Assembly (NCBI GenBank): GCA_038257535.1
Contig: JBBSJE010000004.1
Location: forward strand, 1-64,000
Length of the DNA stretch: 64,000 nt
Reading direction: 5' to 3'
From: JAGTJU01 sp038257535
Lineage (GTDB): Bacteria; Myxococcota_A; Polyangia; Fen-1088
The notes under the pieces are model-generated. The model worked only from the letters and a program-made list of their open reading frames with translations, had not been told where the DNA came from and made no database searches. Position 1 is the stretch's first letter; the number at the start of each line of letters is the position of its first letter. The position numbers were made by a program, and so were the translations under genes. Positions 27,400 to 36,279 of the stretch are shown piece by piece.

Positions 27400-28434
27400 A
27401 TGCTGCTTGACTGGGTCTACGGGCTCTTCTCCAACGACCTTGCCATTGACCTTGGCACTGCCAACACCCTTACGTACGTCCGAGGCAAGGGCATCGTCTC
27501 GAACGAGCCGTCTGTGGTGGCGGTTCAGCGCAACGGCAACGGAACAAAAAAGGTGCTGGCCGTAGGGCGAAGCGCCAAAGAGATGCTGGGACGCACCCCG
27601 GGCAACATCACGGCCGTACGTCCCATGAAGGACGGCGTGATTGCCGATTTCGAGGTTACGGAAGCGATGCTGCGTTACTTCATCACGCGCGTTCACAACC
27701 GGCAAACCTTGGTAAAGCCCCGCATCGCCGTGGGCGTGCCTTCGGGCATCACCGAAGTGGAAAAGCGAGCCGTGCGCGATTCGGCATTGGCCGCGGGCGC
27801 CCGTGAAGTGCATTTGATCGAAGAGCCCATGGCGGCGGCCATCGGGGCCGGGCTGCCGGTCACCGAGCCTTCGGGCAACATGGTTGTGGACATTGGCGGC
27901 GGCACCACCGAGGTGGCCGTGATTTCTCTTTCGGGCATCGTCACCTCACGATCGATCCGGGTGGGTGGCGACAAGATGGACGAAGCCATCGTGGCCTACA
28001 TCAAGCGCAAGTACAACATGCTGGTGGGCGAGCGCACGGCCGAGCTCGTGAAGAAGAGAATTGGCAACGCAGCGGCATTTGGCGACGTGGAATCCATGGA
28101 CATCAAAGGCCGCGATTTGGTGGCGGGCGTTCCCAAAACGCTGGTTGTGAGCAGCGACGAGATCCGCGAAGCGTTGGCTGAACCGGTGATGTCGATTCTT
28201 GAAGCGGTGCGCTCGGTGCTGGAACGCACCCCGCCCGAGTTGGCCGCCGACATTGTTGACCGCGGCATCGTGTTGACCGGCGGCGGGTCGCAGCTGCGCA
28301 ATCTAGATTTGTTGTTGCGAGAATCCACCGGCCTGCCCGTGATGGTATGCGATTCGCCCGAATGCGCTGTGGTGCTTGGCACCGGCAAAGCGCTCGATGA
28401 GTTGGACCTGTTGCGGGAGATTTCCCTGCAATAG
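27400..28434 (+). CDS. mreB: rod-shape actin homologue MreB
   Basis: A 344-aa bacterial actin that polymerises along the inner membrane and guides lateral wall synthesis. It shows phosphate-1 motif DLAIDLGTANTLTYV, IGVPSG-like (AVGVPSGITEVEKRAV), phosphate-2 VVDIGGGTTEVAVISL and the adenosine motif VLTGGGSQLRNL. Length is normal. It is the first gene of a five-gene shape operon in standard order. GGAAA precedes the ATG. Confidence 0.97.
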   Translation: MLLDWVYGLFSNDLAIDLGTANTLTYVRGKGIVSNEPSVVAVQRNGNGTKKVLAVGRSAKEMLGRTPGNITAVRPMKDGVIADFEVTEAMLRYFITRVHNRQTLVKPRIAVGVPSGITEVEKRAVRDSALAAGAREVHLIEEPMAAAIGAGLPVTEPSGNMVVDIGGGTTEVAVISLSGIVTSRSIRVGGDKMDEAIVAYIKRKYNMLVGERTAELVKKRIGNAAAFGDVESMDIKGRDLVAGVPKTLVVSSDEIREALAEPVMSILEAVRSVLERTPPELAADIVDRGIVLTGGGSQLRNLDLLLRESTGLPVMVCDSPECAVVLGTGKALDELDLLREISLQ

Positions 28435-28461
28435 GGACCACCGTCCGCGCTCTCATTTGCG

Positions 28462-29358
28462 ATGACCGGCACACGACAAAAACTGCGAGAAGTGGCCGTG
28501 GTGGCCGCCACCGTGATCGTATCTTTGGTGTTGTTGCGCCAAAGCGCAAAGAACCCAGGCGAACTTTCCACCTTGGATCGTGGCATTCTGCATCTGCTTT
28601 CGCCCATCCAAGGCGCCTTGTCATCCGTGGGCCGCAGTGTGGGCAATCTGGCCGGTCAGTATGTGGATCTTGTGCATGTGAGGGCTGAAAACGAAACCTT
28701 TCGGCGCGAAAACAGCCGCCTGCGGGCCGAGTTGTTGGAAGCCAAACGCGGCGCCGCTGAAAGCCTTCGGCTGCAAAGGCTGCTTGATCTGCGCAACGCT
28801 GTGGCTTCGGAGACCATTTCCGCGCGCGTGGTTGCCATCGACACATCGCCTTACTTTCGTGTGGCCCGCGTAACTTTGGACCACGGCGAGGGCACCTTGG
28901 CGCGCGGCATGCCTGTTATCACGCCCGAAGGCATTGTGGGGCGCATCGACCGTGTGGCCGGCTCCACCGCCGACATTCAGCTGGCCGTGGACCCGCGGTT
29001 TGCGCTGGATGTGTTTCTGCCCCGCACGCGCAGCCGCGGCATTCTGCGCGGCAAAGCGGGCGAAAACGGCTATCGCAGCGTGGTGGAATATCTGGCGCGC
29101 GATCAAGAGGTGCAAGTGGGTGATGTGGTGGTCACCAGCGGCCTGGGCGGAAACTTTCCCCGTGATCTGCCGGTGGGAAAGATCAGCAAGGTGCTAAGCG
29201 GCAGCGGTTTGCACCAGGAAGTTGAAGTGACGCCCGACGTTGATTTCGTGCGTCTGTCGGAGGTGCTTGTGGTGGTGGCGCCCGCGCCCGCTGCAGATCC
29301 CGAAGCAGGGGCGCGGCGCACGGCGCCTCCCGCCCGCGGCGTGGCGGTGTATCGATGA
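28462..29358 (+). CDS. mreC: rod-shape protein MreC
   Basis: A 298-aa bitopic protein: a membrane span near residues 10-27, a coiled-coil at about 70-110 (VRAENETFRRENSRLRAELL) and the periplasmic double beta-barrel that contacts PBP2 (VITPEGIVGRIDRVAGSTADIQ). A Pro/Ala-rich tail of about 25 residues follows. It begins 27 nt after mreB, in frame with normal spacing. Confidence 0.95.
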   Translation: MTGTRQKLREVAVVAATVIVSLVLLRQSAKNPGELSTLDRGILHLLSPIQGALSSVGRSVGNLAGQYVDLVHVRAENETFRRENSRLRAELLEAKRGAAESLRLQRLLDLRNAVASETISARVVAIDTSPYFRVARVTLDHGEGTLARGMPVITPEGIVGRIDRVAGSTADIQLAVDPRFALDVFLPRTRSRGILRGKAGENGYRSVVEYLARDQEVQVGDVVVTSGLGGNFPRDLPVGKISKVLSGSGLHQEVEVTPDVDFVRLSEVLVVVAPAPAADPEAGARRTAPPARGVAVYR

Positions 29359-29368
29359 AGGGGATGCC

Positions 29369-29920
29369 ATGAGAATCGCCGTCACCGTCTTCGCCGCCAT
29401 CGTTCTGGTGCTGCTGCAATCCACCGTGTTGGAACTGGCGCCCGTACATATGGTGACGCCTTCGTGTGGCTTGCTGGTGGTGCTTTACGCCTCGTTTTCT
29501 GAACGCTGGACGCTGTCGTCGGCAGCTCTGTTCGCTTTCGGGCTAGGCTATTTGTTCGATCTTGTGTCCGGCGCACCTTTGGGGGTGCATGCGTTTGTGT
29601 ACCTGGTGATGAGCCAGTTGGCCCGCGTGTTGTCCACGCGCGTGGTGATGCGAGGTGTGGTGCTTTCGGCGGGAATTTCGTTTGTGGCTGGGCTGCTCTC
29701 CGGGCTTTTGATTGTGATGTTGCGCGCCCAGGTCAACCCCGAAGGCGGCTATGACGGTTTGGGCGAGATACCCTTGGAAGCACTGCTAACGGGATTGTTT
29801 GCGCCCCCCATCTTGTGGATTCTCAGGCAGCTGGAAGGCCGGCTTGATCCCACGCGTTTGCGCGTGGGGTTGGCCCGGCGGCGGCGGCGCTCGCTGAGCC
29901 ACGCGGCCACGCAGCGATAG
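29369..29920 (+). CDS. mreD: rod-shape protein MreD
   Basis: A 183-aa membrane protein with about five spans (starting AVTVFAAIVLVLLQSTVLEL, then PSCGLLVVLYASF and FGLGYLFDLVSGAPLGVHAF, the family's conserved GLLxD...PLG segment). The C-terminus is very basic (RRRRRSLS). The ATG at 29369 sits after GAAGGGG, 10 nt past mreC. A longer frame opens upstream but would overlap the mreC end. Confidence 0.92.
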   Translation: MRIAVTVFAAIVLVLLQSTVLELAPVHMVTPSCGLLVVLYASFSERWTLSSAALFAFGLGYLFDLVSGAPLGVHAFVYLVMSQLARVLSTRVVMRGVVLSAGISFVAGLLSGLLIVMLRAQVNPEGGYDGLGEIPLEALLTGLFAPPILWILRQLEGRLDPTRLRVGLARRRRRSLSHAATQR

Positions 29921-29939
29921 CCCCCGTGGCGTTAGACCT

Positions 29940-31871
29940 ATGGAGATTGCAGGACAAAATGCCGAGCTCCCCGAAATTCGGCGTCGCACCCGAATGTTCG
30001 CCGTGTTTGTGCTGCTGGCATTCACGGGGCTAGGCTCGCGGCTGTTTTATCTGCAGGTGCTTGAAGGCGACGCGTTTTACAAAGTTACCGCGAGCAGCGT
30101 GATACGCACCGAGGTGCTGCCGGCTTTGCGGGGCGAATTGCGTGACCGCCGCGGGCGTGTTTTGGTAAACACCCGCCCCTCCTACAACGTTGAGGTTGTG
30201 CCCTCACGCATCGACGAAGCCACCTACCGACAGCTCCTGTCACTGTTGGCCGATCACAACGAAGACCTGCCCGACTGGGAAACGTTTTCGCAGCGTGTGG
30301 CAGAGCGGCGCGATCGCCCGTATTCGATTGCCACAGACGTTTCGCGCGAAACGATGTCGCAAATTGAAACCAACATGGATAGCCGCGGCGTAAGTCTGCG
30401 CACGGAAGCGCGCCGCCACTACCCCAATGGCTTGCTAGCCGCGCACACGCTGGGCTATTTGAACGAGGTTTCGGCCGATGAGCTGCGCACGCTGAAAGAG
30501 GAAGACTACCACCCGGGCGATTCGATTGGGCGCACCGGAATTGAAAAGCAGTGGGAGCCGTATCTGCGCGGCCGCAAAGGCATGCGCAAATTCGTTGTTC
30601 CTCGCCGCGGCATTGACCCAGTTGACATGCACATTGGCGATCTGGTTGAGGGCCCCACACAGATTGATCCTGTGCCAGGCGAGAACTTGATCTTAACTTT
30701 GGACATCGACGTACAAAAGGCAGCCGAGCGCGCGCTGGCCCCCCACCGCGCCGCCGCCGCGGTGGTTTTGGACGTCAACACGGGTCGGGTGCTGGCCATG
30801 GTGTCTCGCCCCACCTACGACCCCAATGCGCTTTCGGGGAAGCTGTCGCCGGAAGCGGCGGCGCGCTTGTTCAACGATCCGTTTCGTCCGCTTCGCGATC
30901 GCACCTTGAGCGACACCTTCAACCCTGGATCAACCTTCAAAGCCATTTCCGCCATCGCCGCTTTGGAAGATGGCGTATTGACATTAGAGGATCGGGCGAA
31001 GTGCAACCGCTTTGTGCAGGTGGGCCGTCGCCGCTTTCGCTGTACCAAAGCGCACGCGGTGGTGAACCTTCACACAGCGTTGATTCAAAGCTGCAACGTG
31101 TTCTTCTACGAACTGGCCATGCGCCCAGGCATGATGAACCGGCTGGCCCGCTACTCGTCCGACTTGGGTTTGGGGCTGCCCAGCGGATTGGGCGTCAACG
31201 GTGAGCAGGGCGGCTTCGTGCCCACGGAAGAATGGCACCGCGGGCGCGAGGCGTTTCCGTCTCAACAAGGCTTTATGATTGGACACGCGCTGAACACGGT
31301 GATTGGCGAAGGCGCCACACGTGTTACGCCCACGCAGATGGCGCTTTTGTACGCCGCCATTGCCAAAGACGGTGTGCTTTGGCTGCCACAGATCATCGAA
31401 CGCATCGAATCGGCTGATGGCAAGATCTTGGAAGAATTTCCGCCCCGGCAGCGCAGCCAATTGGCCATAAGCCAAAACACGTTAAGCACGGTGAAGAAGG
31501 CTTTGGTGGGCGTGGTGAACAATCCCAAAGGCACCGCATACAAGGCGCGCTCCACCCGGGTGTTGGTGGCGGGCAAAACCGGCACAGCCCAGGCCAACAT
31601 GAGCCGCAATAGCAAAACGGGCGAGCTGCCACCGCTTTACGCACGACAAGATCATGCGTGGTTTGCAGGTTTTTCCCCCGCCGACGATCCGCGCATCGCG
31701 TTCGCGGTGTTGGTCGAGCACGGCGGCCATGGCGGCGACGTGGCGGCGCCGGTCGCGATGCAGATCGCTGAGCGTTATATGGACATCATGAGCGAACGCG
31801 AGAACGCCGACGCGCCCGTGGAAGGCAAGCCCGGTTCCGTGGCCAAGACCAACGCTGCACCAAGGCCATAA
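29940..31871 (+). CDS. mrdA: penicillin-binding protein 2 (elongasome transpeptidase)
   Basis: A 643-aa class B PBP. An N-terminal span (MFAVFVLLAFTGLGSRLFYL) is followed by a pedestal region (ALRGELRDRRGRVLV) and a transpeptidase domain. The domain has SxxK at Ser331 (PGSTFK), SxN at 384-386 (SCN) and KTG at 546-548 (AGKTGTAQ). It cross-links lateral peptidoglycan with RodA. It lies 19 nt after mreD and 4 nt before rodA. Confidence 0.96.
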   Translation: MEIAGQNAELPEIRRRTRMFAVFVLLAFTGLGSRLFYLQVLEGDAFYKVTASSVIRTEVLPALRGELRDRRGRVLVNTRPSYNVEVVPSRIDEATYRQLLSLLADHNEDLPDWETFSQRVAERRDRPYSIATDVSRETMSQIETNMDSRGVSLRTEARRHYPNGLLAAHTLGYLNEVSADELRTLKEEDYHPGDSIGRTGIEKQWEPYLRGRKGMRKFVVPRRGIDPVDMHIGDLVEGPTQIDPVPGENLILTLDIDVQKAAERALAPHRAAAAVVLDVNTGRVLAMVSRPTYDPNALSGKLSPEAAARLFNDPFRPLRDRTLSDTFNPGSTFKAISAIAALEDGVLTLEDRAKCNRFVQVGRRRFRCTKAHAVVNLHTALIQSCNVFFYELAMRPGMMNRLARYSSDLGLGLPSGLGVNGEQGGFVPTEEWHRGREAFPSQQGFMIGHALNTVIGEGATRVTPTQMALLYAAIAKDGVLWLPQIIERIESADGKILEEFPPRQRSQLAISQNTLSTVKKALVGVVNNPKGTAYKARSTRVLVAGKTGTAQANMSRNSKTGELPPLYARQDHAWFAGFSPADDPRIAFAVLVEHGGHGGDVAAPVAMQIAERYMDIMSERENADAPVEGKPGSVAKTNAAPRP

Positions 31872-31875
31872 GCTT

Positions 31876-32976
31876 ATGCTGAAAGTATTTTCTTGGCGCA
31901 AACTCGTTTTCCGCTTCGACTGGACCTTGGTGCTGGCGGTGCTGCTGGTGATAAGCCTTGGCCTTGTGAACCTGTGGGGCTCGGTAAAAGATCAGCAGTA
32001 CCAACTCTTTGCGCGGCAATTGTCGTGGTTGGGTTTGGGCTTGCTGCTGTTTTTTGTGATCGCCTCGATCGATTACCGCGTGATCGCTCGCTACGCTTAT
32101 GTGCTTTATGGCGCGGGCGCGCTGCTGCTGGTGGCCGTGTTGGCCACCGGCAAGATGGTGGCGGGCGCTCGGCGTTGGCTTGATGTGGGGCCTTCGTACC
32201 TTCAGCCCTCGGAGATGATGAAAGTTGTGGTGATCTTGGCCTTGGGCAAGTACCTCAACGACACGCCGGTGCTCGAGGGTAGAAGCTTTCGCCATCTGGC
32301 GGTTCCCGTTGTCATCGCGGGCTTACCCATTTTGCTGATCGCCGCACAGCCGGATTTGGGGACCGCCATGATGGTGGCGCTGATCTTCGTGTCGGTGATG
32401 ATCACGGCGCGACTGCGCGCCAAAACCGTTTTGGGTTTGGCGGTGATCGCCATCTTGGCTTTGGCGCCCATCTGGGAGTACGCGCTTCACGACTACCAGA
32501 AAGGCCGGGTGCTGGCGTTCATCAACCCTGCGCTTGATCCGGCCACCGCGTGGCAACCGCGACAAGCCATGAACGCGGTGGGCTCAGGTCGCTTTATCGG
32601 CAAGGGGTTCTTGGAAGGCACGCAGATTCGCTTGCGCAATTTGCCAGCCTTATGGACCGACTTTCCCTTCGCAGTGTGGGCAGAAGAGTGGGGATTTTTG
32701 GGCTGCGTGGCCGTGCTGGCCGCTTATGCGTTTTTGATTTTGCGCGTGTTGCGCATCGCCTCCGAGGCGCGCGATCGCTTTGGCGCCGCAGTTTGTGTGG
32801 GCGCAGCGGCGATTGTGTTTTGGCAAGTCACCGTGAACATTGGCATGGTAACCGGCACCCTGCCTGTGGTGGGCGTGACGTTGCCGTTGATTAGCTACGG
32901 AGGATCCAGCGTGCTGACGGTGCTTGTGTCGCTGGGGTTGGTGATGAATGTATCCGTGCGTCGCTACGCGTATTAA
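31876..32976 (+). CDS. rodA: SEDS glycosyltransferase RodA
   Basis: A 366-aa SEDS protein with about ten membrane spans. It carries the family's AQPDLGTAMMVALIF, the loop GSGRFIGKGFLEGTQ, and TDFPFAVWAEEWGFLG with its acidic pair. The C-terminal PLISYGGSSVLTVL is the family signature. It polymerises glycan strands as partner of PBP2. Last gene of the shape operon. Confidence 0.96.
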   Translation: MLKVFSWRKLVFRFDWTLVLAVLLVISLGLVNLWGSVKDQQYQLFARQLSWLGLGLLLFFVIASIDYRVIARYAYVLYGAGALLLVAVLATGKMVAGARRWLDVGPSYLQPSEMMKVVVILALGKYLNDTPVLEGRSFRHLAVPVVIAGLPILLIAAQPDLGTAMMVALIFVSVMITARLRAKTVLGLAVIAILALAPIWEYALHDYQKGRVLAFINPALDPATAWQPRQAMNAVGSGRFIGKGFLEGTQIRLRNLPALWTDFPFAVWAEEWGFLGCVAVLAAYAFLILRVLRIASEARDRFGAAVCVGAAAIVFWQVTVNIGMVTGTLPVVGVTLPLISYGGSSVLTVLVSLGLVMNVSVRRYAY

Positions 32977-33031
32977 GCGACGTTTCGAAAAAAGGAAACC
33001 TTCCGCATCGGCCGTTCGGCGAGTTCTATGC

Positions 33032-33050
33032 CCCTACATCATAAGTAGGG
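33032..33050. terminator. possible bidirectional hairpin between rodA and nuoI
   Basis: CCCTAC and GTAGGG form a perfect 6-bp stem with a 7-nt loop, in the 236-bp space between two convergent genes. No T-run follows on either strand, so it could be a weak terminator, an RNA-stabilising hairpin or an operator. I see nothing else in this intergenic space. Confidence 0.3.
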
Positions 33051-33212
33051 TGGAGACCACGGTATGACCGCATCGGGCTTCCCGACGACGCGGGCGTGCA
33101 CATCCATCGGTCAGAGGCGGCCCCCTGCATCGAAATTGTAGGGAAAAGAATTCGTCCGTTGTCGAACCGCGCAGAAGGTTCTTTCATAGAATGCGACCGC
33201 TTTGGCTTACGG

Positions 33213-33683
33213 TCAAGGGGGGCTTTTTGTTCCTCCTCGCAAAAGCGAAACTTTGTCGGAAATGGCATTGAGACGATGGCCTACGGGCTGCGCCAGGGGC
33301 CCGTTCATATCCAACGCGTCTTCGGGACAAACTTGCACGCAAAGCGCACAGCCGGTGCAACGAAGCTCGTCTAGCTCGAAGCGCGCCGGCGCGAGTTTGC
33401 CCGAGCTGCTCACCTCCGCAACCACGGTTAGACATTGTGAAGGGCAAACGTGCGTGCACAGTCCGCACGCCACGCACTTGAGTTGGCCAGAAGCGGTGGT
33501 CAGCAAACGCAGTCCACCGGTCAAGGGAGCCACGTCGTCAGCGGCCGCGGGTGCTTCGTCGGGGGCTACAGGTTTCTCTAGCAATTTTGCATAGGTAACC
33601 CCCAAGCTGCGCAACACGCCCGCCAGATCGCCCAGCAGCCCCGCGCGGGGTGGGCGTGGCACAGGTCGCTTGCTGATGCTCAT
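33213..33683 (-). CDS. nuoI: NuoI-like ferredoxin subunit of complex I
   Basis: A 156-aa subunit with two [4Fe-4S] motifs: CVACGLCTHVCP and CTGCALCVQVCP, each followed by a conserved Pro. These should be clusters N6a and N6b, linking NuoG to NuoB. It is shorter than many NuoI proteins and lacks the usual N-terminal amphipathic segment. The ATG at 33683 overlaps the nuoH stop (ATGA); the frame is open further upstream but that stretch lies inside nuoH. Last nuo gene of the cluster. Confidence 0.85.
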   Translation of the reverse strand: MSISKRPVPRPPRAGLLGDLAGVLRSLGVTYAKLLEKPVAPDEAPAAADDVAPLTGGLRLLTTASGQLKCVACGLCTHVCPSQCLTVVAEVSSSGKLAPARFELDELRCTGCALCVQVCPEDALDMNGPLAQPVGHRLNAISDKVSLLRGGTKSPP

Positions 33684-34771
33684 GGCCACGCCCCTTGGCT
33701 GCTGACGCGCCAAACCGCGGCGGCAACCAAAGCCAAGACTCCCAAAGGCATCACCCGTCGCCAAACAAGGTCCAAAACCTGGTCGGGCCGTGGACGAGCC
33801 ACGCTGCCGCGGGCCAACATCTGCAGGCCACAAGCCAAAGCCACTTTCGCCATCCACCCCACCCAGCTAAGCGCTACCACGGCAAGGCTGGGCAGCCATT
33901 CTGTTGCCAAGGCCAAACCAGGGAACCGCCAGCCGCCGAAGAACACGGTCACGATCAAAGCGCTTGAAAAAACAGCGCGTGACAGTTCTGCCCAGCGGAA
34001 CACAGCCGCTCGCAGCCCGGCATACTCCACCAAACAACCCACCATTTCGCTGCGGCCGTCGTCAAGGTGAACTGGGTTACGCGGCACGCCCACCACAAGC
34101 GCCATCCACATCACGACAAACGCGAGCAGATGCGGAAGGCCCCAAATGCCCCACTGCCAGGGCCATTCCCCCTGCGCATCGGCCAAGACAAAGAGATCCA
34201 AAGTTCCCGTCATCACGGCAACGCAAAGCACGCTCAACCCCATGGGAACCGCAAACGCCACCGTTTGAAATAAAGCGCGGAGGCTTGCCAACAGCGCCCA
34301 GTTGTTGCGCGAGGCCCAGCCCGCCATGGCCACGGAAAACGCTGACGCCAGCGACACCGCCACAAACAACAGCAAGCCGCTGTCGTGTGGCCACACCTGC
34401 AAGCTGATGTAGCGATCACAAGCAAGCGTAGAAGGCGCGTGCCAAACGTTCGTGCACAACGGCGCGGTGAGCGGGATCAAGCAACCCAAGACAAACGCGC
34501 AACACAAAGCCCAGATTGGCGCCAGCACGAACATGCGGCGGGTGGCATGCGCAGGAATGGAATCGGCCTTGCAAGCCAACTTGCAAGCGTCGAAGAGCAC
34601 CGTCAGCATGCCAGTTGTCCAAGCGGAAGCGGTGGCTTTGGGGGATCCCGAACGGCCCACCGAAGCGGGTGACGCCAGACGTTCGAAGCCCGCCAACATA
34701 ACGGCAAGCGACACACCCGACACGAACAGTAACGCAATCTTGCCAAGCGATTCAAGCAGCAAGGCCATCAT
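33680..34771 (-). CDS. nuoH: NuoH-like membrane subunit of complex I
   Basis: A 363-aa polytopic subunit at the quinone-binding end of the membrane arm. About eight spans are visible. The conserved loop appears as RSEMVGCLVEYAGLRAAVFRWAEL, keeping the SE and VEYAG residues but with DDGR in place of the usual EGE, so it is a diverged member. It overlaps nuoG and nuoI by 4 nt each. Confidence 0.82.
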   Translation of the reverse strand: MMALLLESLGKIALLFVSGVSLAVMLAGFERLASPASVGRSGSPKATASAWTTGMLTVLFDACKLACKADSIPAHATRRMFVLAPIWALCCAFVLGCLIPLTAPLCTNVWHAPSTLACDRYISLQVWPHDSGLLLFVAVSLASAFSVAMAGWASRNNWALLASLRALFQTVAFAVPMGLSVLCVAVMTGTLDLFVLADAQGEWPWQWGIWGLPHLLAFVVMWMALVVGVPRNPVHLDDGRSEMVGCLVEYAGLRAAVFRWAELSRAVFSSALIVTVFFGGWRFPGLALATEWLPSLAVVALSWVGWMAKVALACGLQMLARGSVARPRPDQVLDLVWRRVMPLGVLALVAAAVWRVSSQGAWP

Positions 34772-36279
34772 TGTGTCCCCTGCTCTGCGGGTTCGCTTTG
34801 CGGCATGGCCACGCCTGCCGCAAGCATCTCGCGGCGAATTTGCGCCAGTGAATCAAACCCCAGTTCGCATCCCAACCGAGAGCTGATGTGAGCGGCGATC
34901 TCCCATACCGTCAAGGCATCACCAAGAGGCGCGCGCGCTGGCGCGAAGCCCTGACTTCGCCCGCGGTGGTTCACAAAGCTTCCATGCGTTTCCGCCCACG
35001 TGGCCAGCGGCAAAACCACCTCGGCCTTTTCGTGGACCGGCACGTCGTACGAGGAGACGAACACGGTAGCGCCGATGGGGGCCGCGGCGTTTAGCGCACG
35101 CTCCAAAGCGTCGATGCGTTCGGCCCCAAAAACCAACACCGCATTGACTACGCCTGCGCTTGCGTCTTGTGGCAGATGCGCCACATCGCGCGCGACCGGT
35201 CCCAACAGCAGCGCCACGCCCGCTGTGTTCGGGTTTTTGTCTGGGTGTCTTAAGATGGCGTCCCCCTGGCCTTCACCATGTTTGGCCCAGTACACATGCT
35301 TCAAACCCCAAACATCGCGCGCCAACTTTGCCACCGCAGCCAGGCCTTCGCTGGGCAGCTCTGCGGACACCACCACGCCCAAGGTGCGAGCTTCCACGGC
35401 TTGCTGTAGCAAATGCGCCATGTGGTCAAGTGCCTTGTCCCAAGCGGCCGGCTCCCGGTTGACAAGCGGAACCACCACGCGCGCGGCAAGGTCGGGCGCC
35501 AAGGCATAACCATCGTCACACAAAAAGCCGCGCCCGCCCCGCGCCCTCAGCTTGTGAATGCGTTGCTGGGACTCATCAAGCCACACGGGGCAGCCCGTTG
35601 CACACCCAGGACAAATCGACGCACGAGACTGCAAAGCCCAAAGCGGAGGTTCACCAGGTTTTCGGGCGCCGGAAAACACACCCACGGGACACACGTCGGC
35701 AAAACTGCCTGTGTAACCAAGCGGATCGGCCTGGTTCAAGCGAACGATGCGAGGTGGGTGTTCCTGCAACGCGAGCAAAGGCTGCTGTAAAACTTCATCG
35801 GCAAAGCGAACGCATCGGGTGCAGCCCACGCAAAGCTCAGGGCGCTTGAGCCAGGGGTCAGGGTGGGCGGGCCCAAATGCCGCGTTCGCCAGTGAACTCA
35901 CAGGCACCGGCGCATGAGCGGCGACTTGGCTTTGCAATTCGCATCTACCAGATTGCGGACACACCGGACATTGCAAAGGGTGATGAGTCAGCAGCACCGA
36001 CAAGGCTTGCCGTCGCTGCTCTAACGCCGGCTCGTCGTGCGTGAAGATCTGCATGCCGTGGGTCACAGGCTCAGTGCATGCGCGCACCACCCGTCCATTG
36101 GCGTTGACCATGCACGTGTTGCATGTGGCCGTAGGCTTCAAACTTGGATGGTGGCAAAACGCGGGAACCTGCACGCCCGCTTGCGCACAAGCCTGTGCCA
36201 CTTGTGACAACGCGGGCACCACCACGTGCACGCCGTTAACCTGGACGTGGCAAGAGTCCTGTGGCGCTAGCGATCGCAC
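34768..36279 (-). CDS. nuoG: NuoG-like iron-sulfur subunit, short form
   Basis: A 503-aa subunit, much shorter than the about 900 aa of E. coli NuoG. It has an N-terminal [2Fe-2S] domain (CHHPSLKPTATCNTC), a His-Cys3 cluster motif (HHPLQCPVCPQSGRC), a [4Fe-4S] motif (CVGCTRCVRF...DVCPVGVF) and a further CPGCATGCP motif. A truncated molybdopterin-oxidoreductase-like domain follows. The most natural start is the GTG at 36279, inside the end of nuoD; the frame opens further upstream within nuoD. The NADH-module genes nuoE and nuoF are not between nuoD and nuoG. Confidence 0.8.
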   Translation of the reverse strand: MRSLAPQDSCHVQVNGVHVVVPALSQVAQACAQAGVQVPAFCHHPSLKPTATCNTCMVNANGRVVRACTEPVTHGMQIFTHDEPALEQRRQALSVLLTHHPLQCPVCPQSGRCELQSQVAAHAPVPVSSLANAAFGPAHPDPWLKRPELCVGCTRCVRFADEVLQQPLLALQEHPPRIVRLNQADPLGYTGSFADVCPVGVFSGARKPGEPPLWALQSRASICPGCATGCPVWLDESQQRIHKLRARGGRGFLCDDGYALAPDLAARVVVPLVNREPAAWDKALDHMAHLLQQAVEARTLGVVVSAELPSEGLAAVAKLARDVWGLKHVYWAKHGEGQGDAILRHPDKNPNTAGVALLLGPVARDVAHLPQDASAGVVNAVLVFGAERIDALERALNAAAPIGATVFVSSYDVPVHEKAEVVLPLATWAETHGSFVNHRGRSQGFAPARAPLGDALTVWEIAAHISSRLGCELGFDSLAQIRREMLAAGVAMPQSEPAEQGTQ

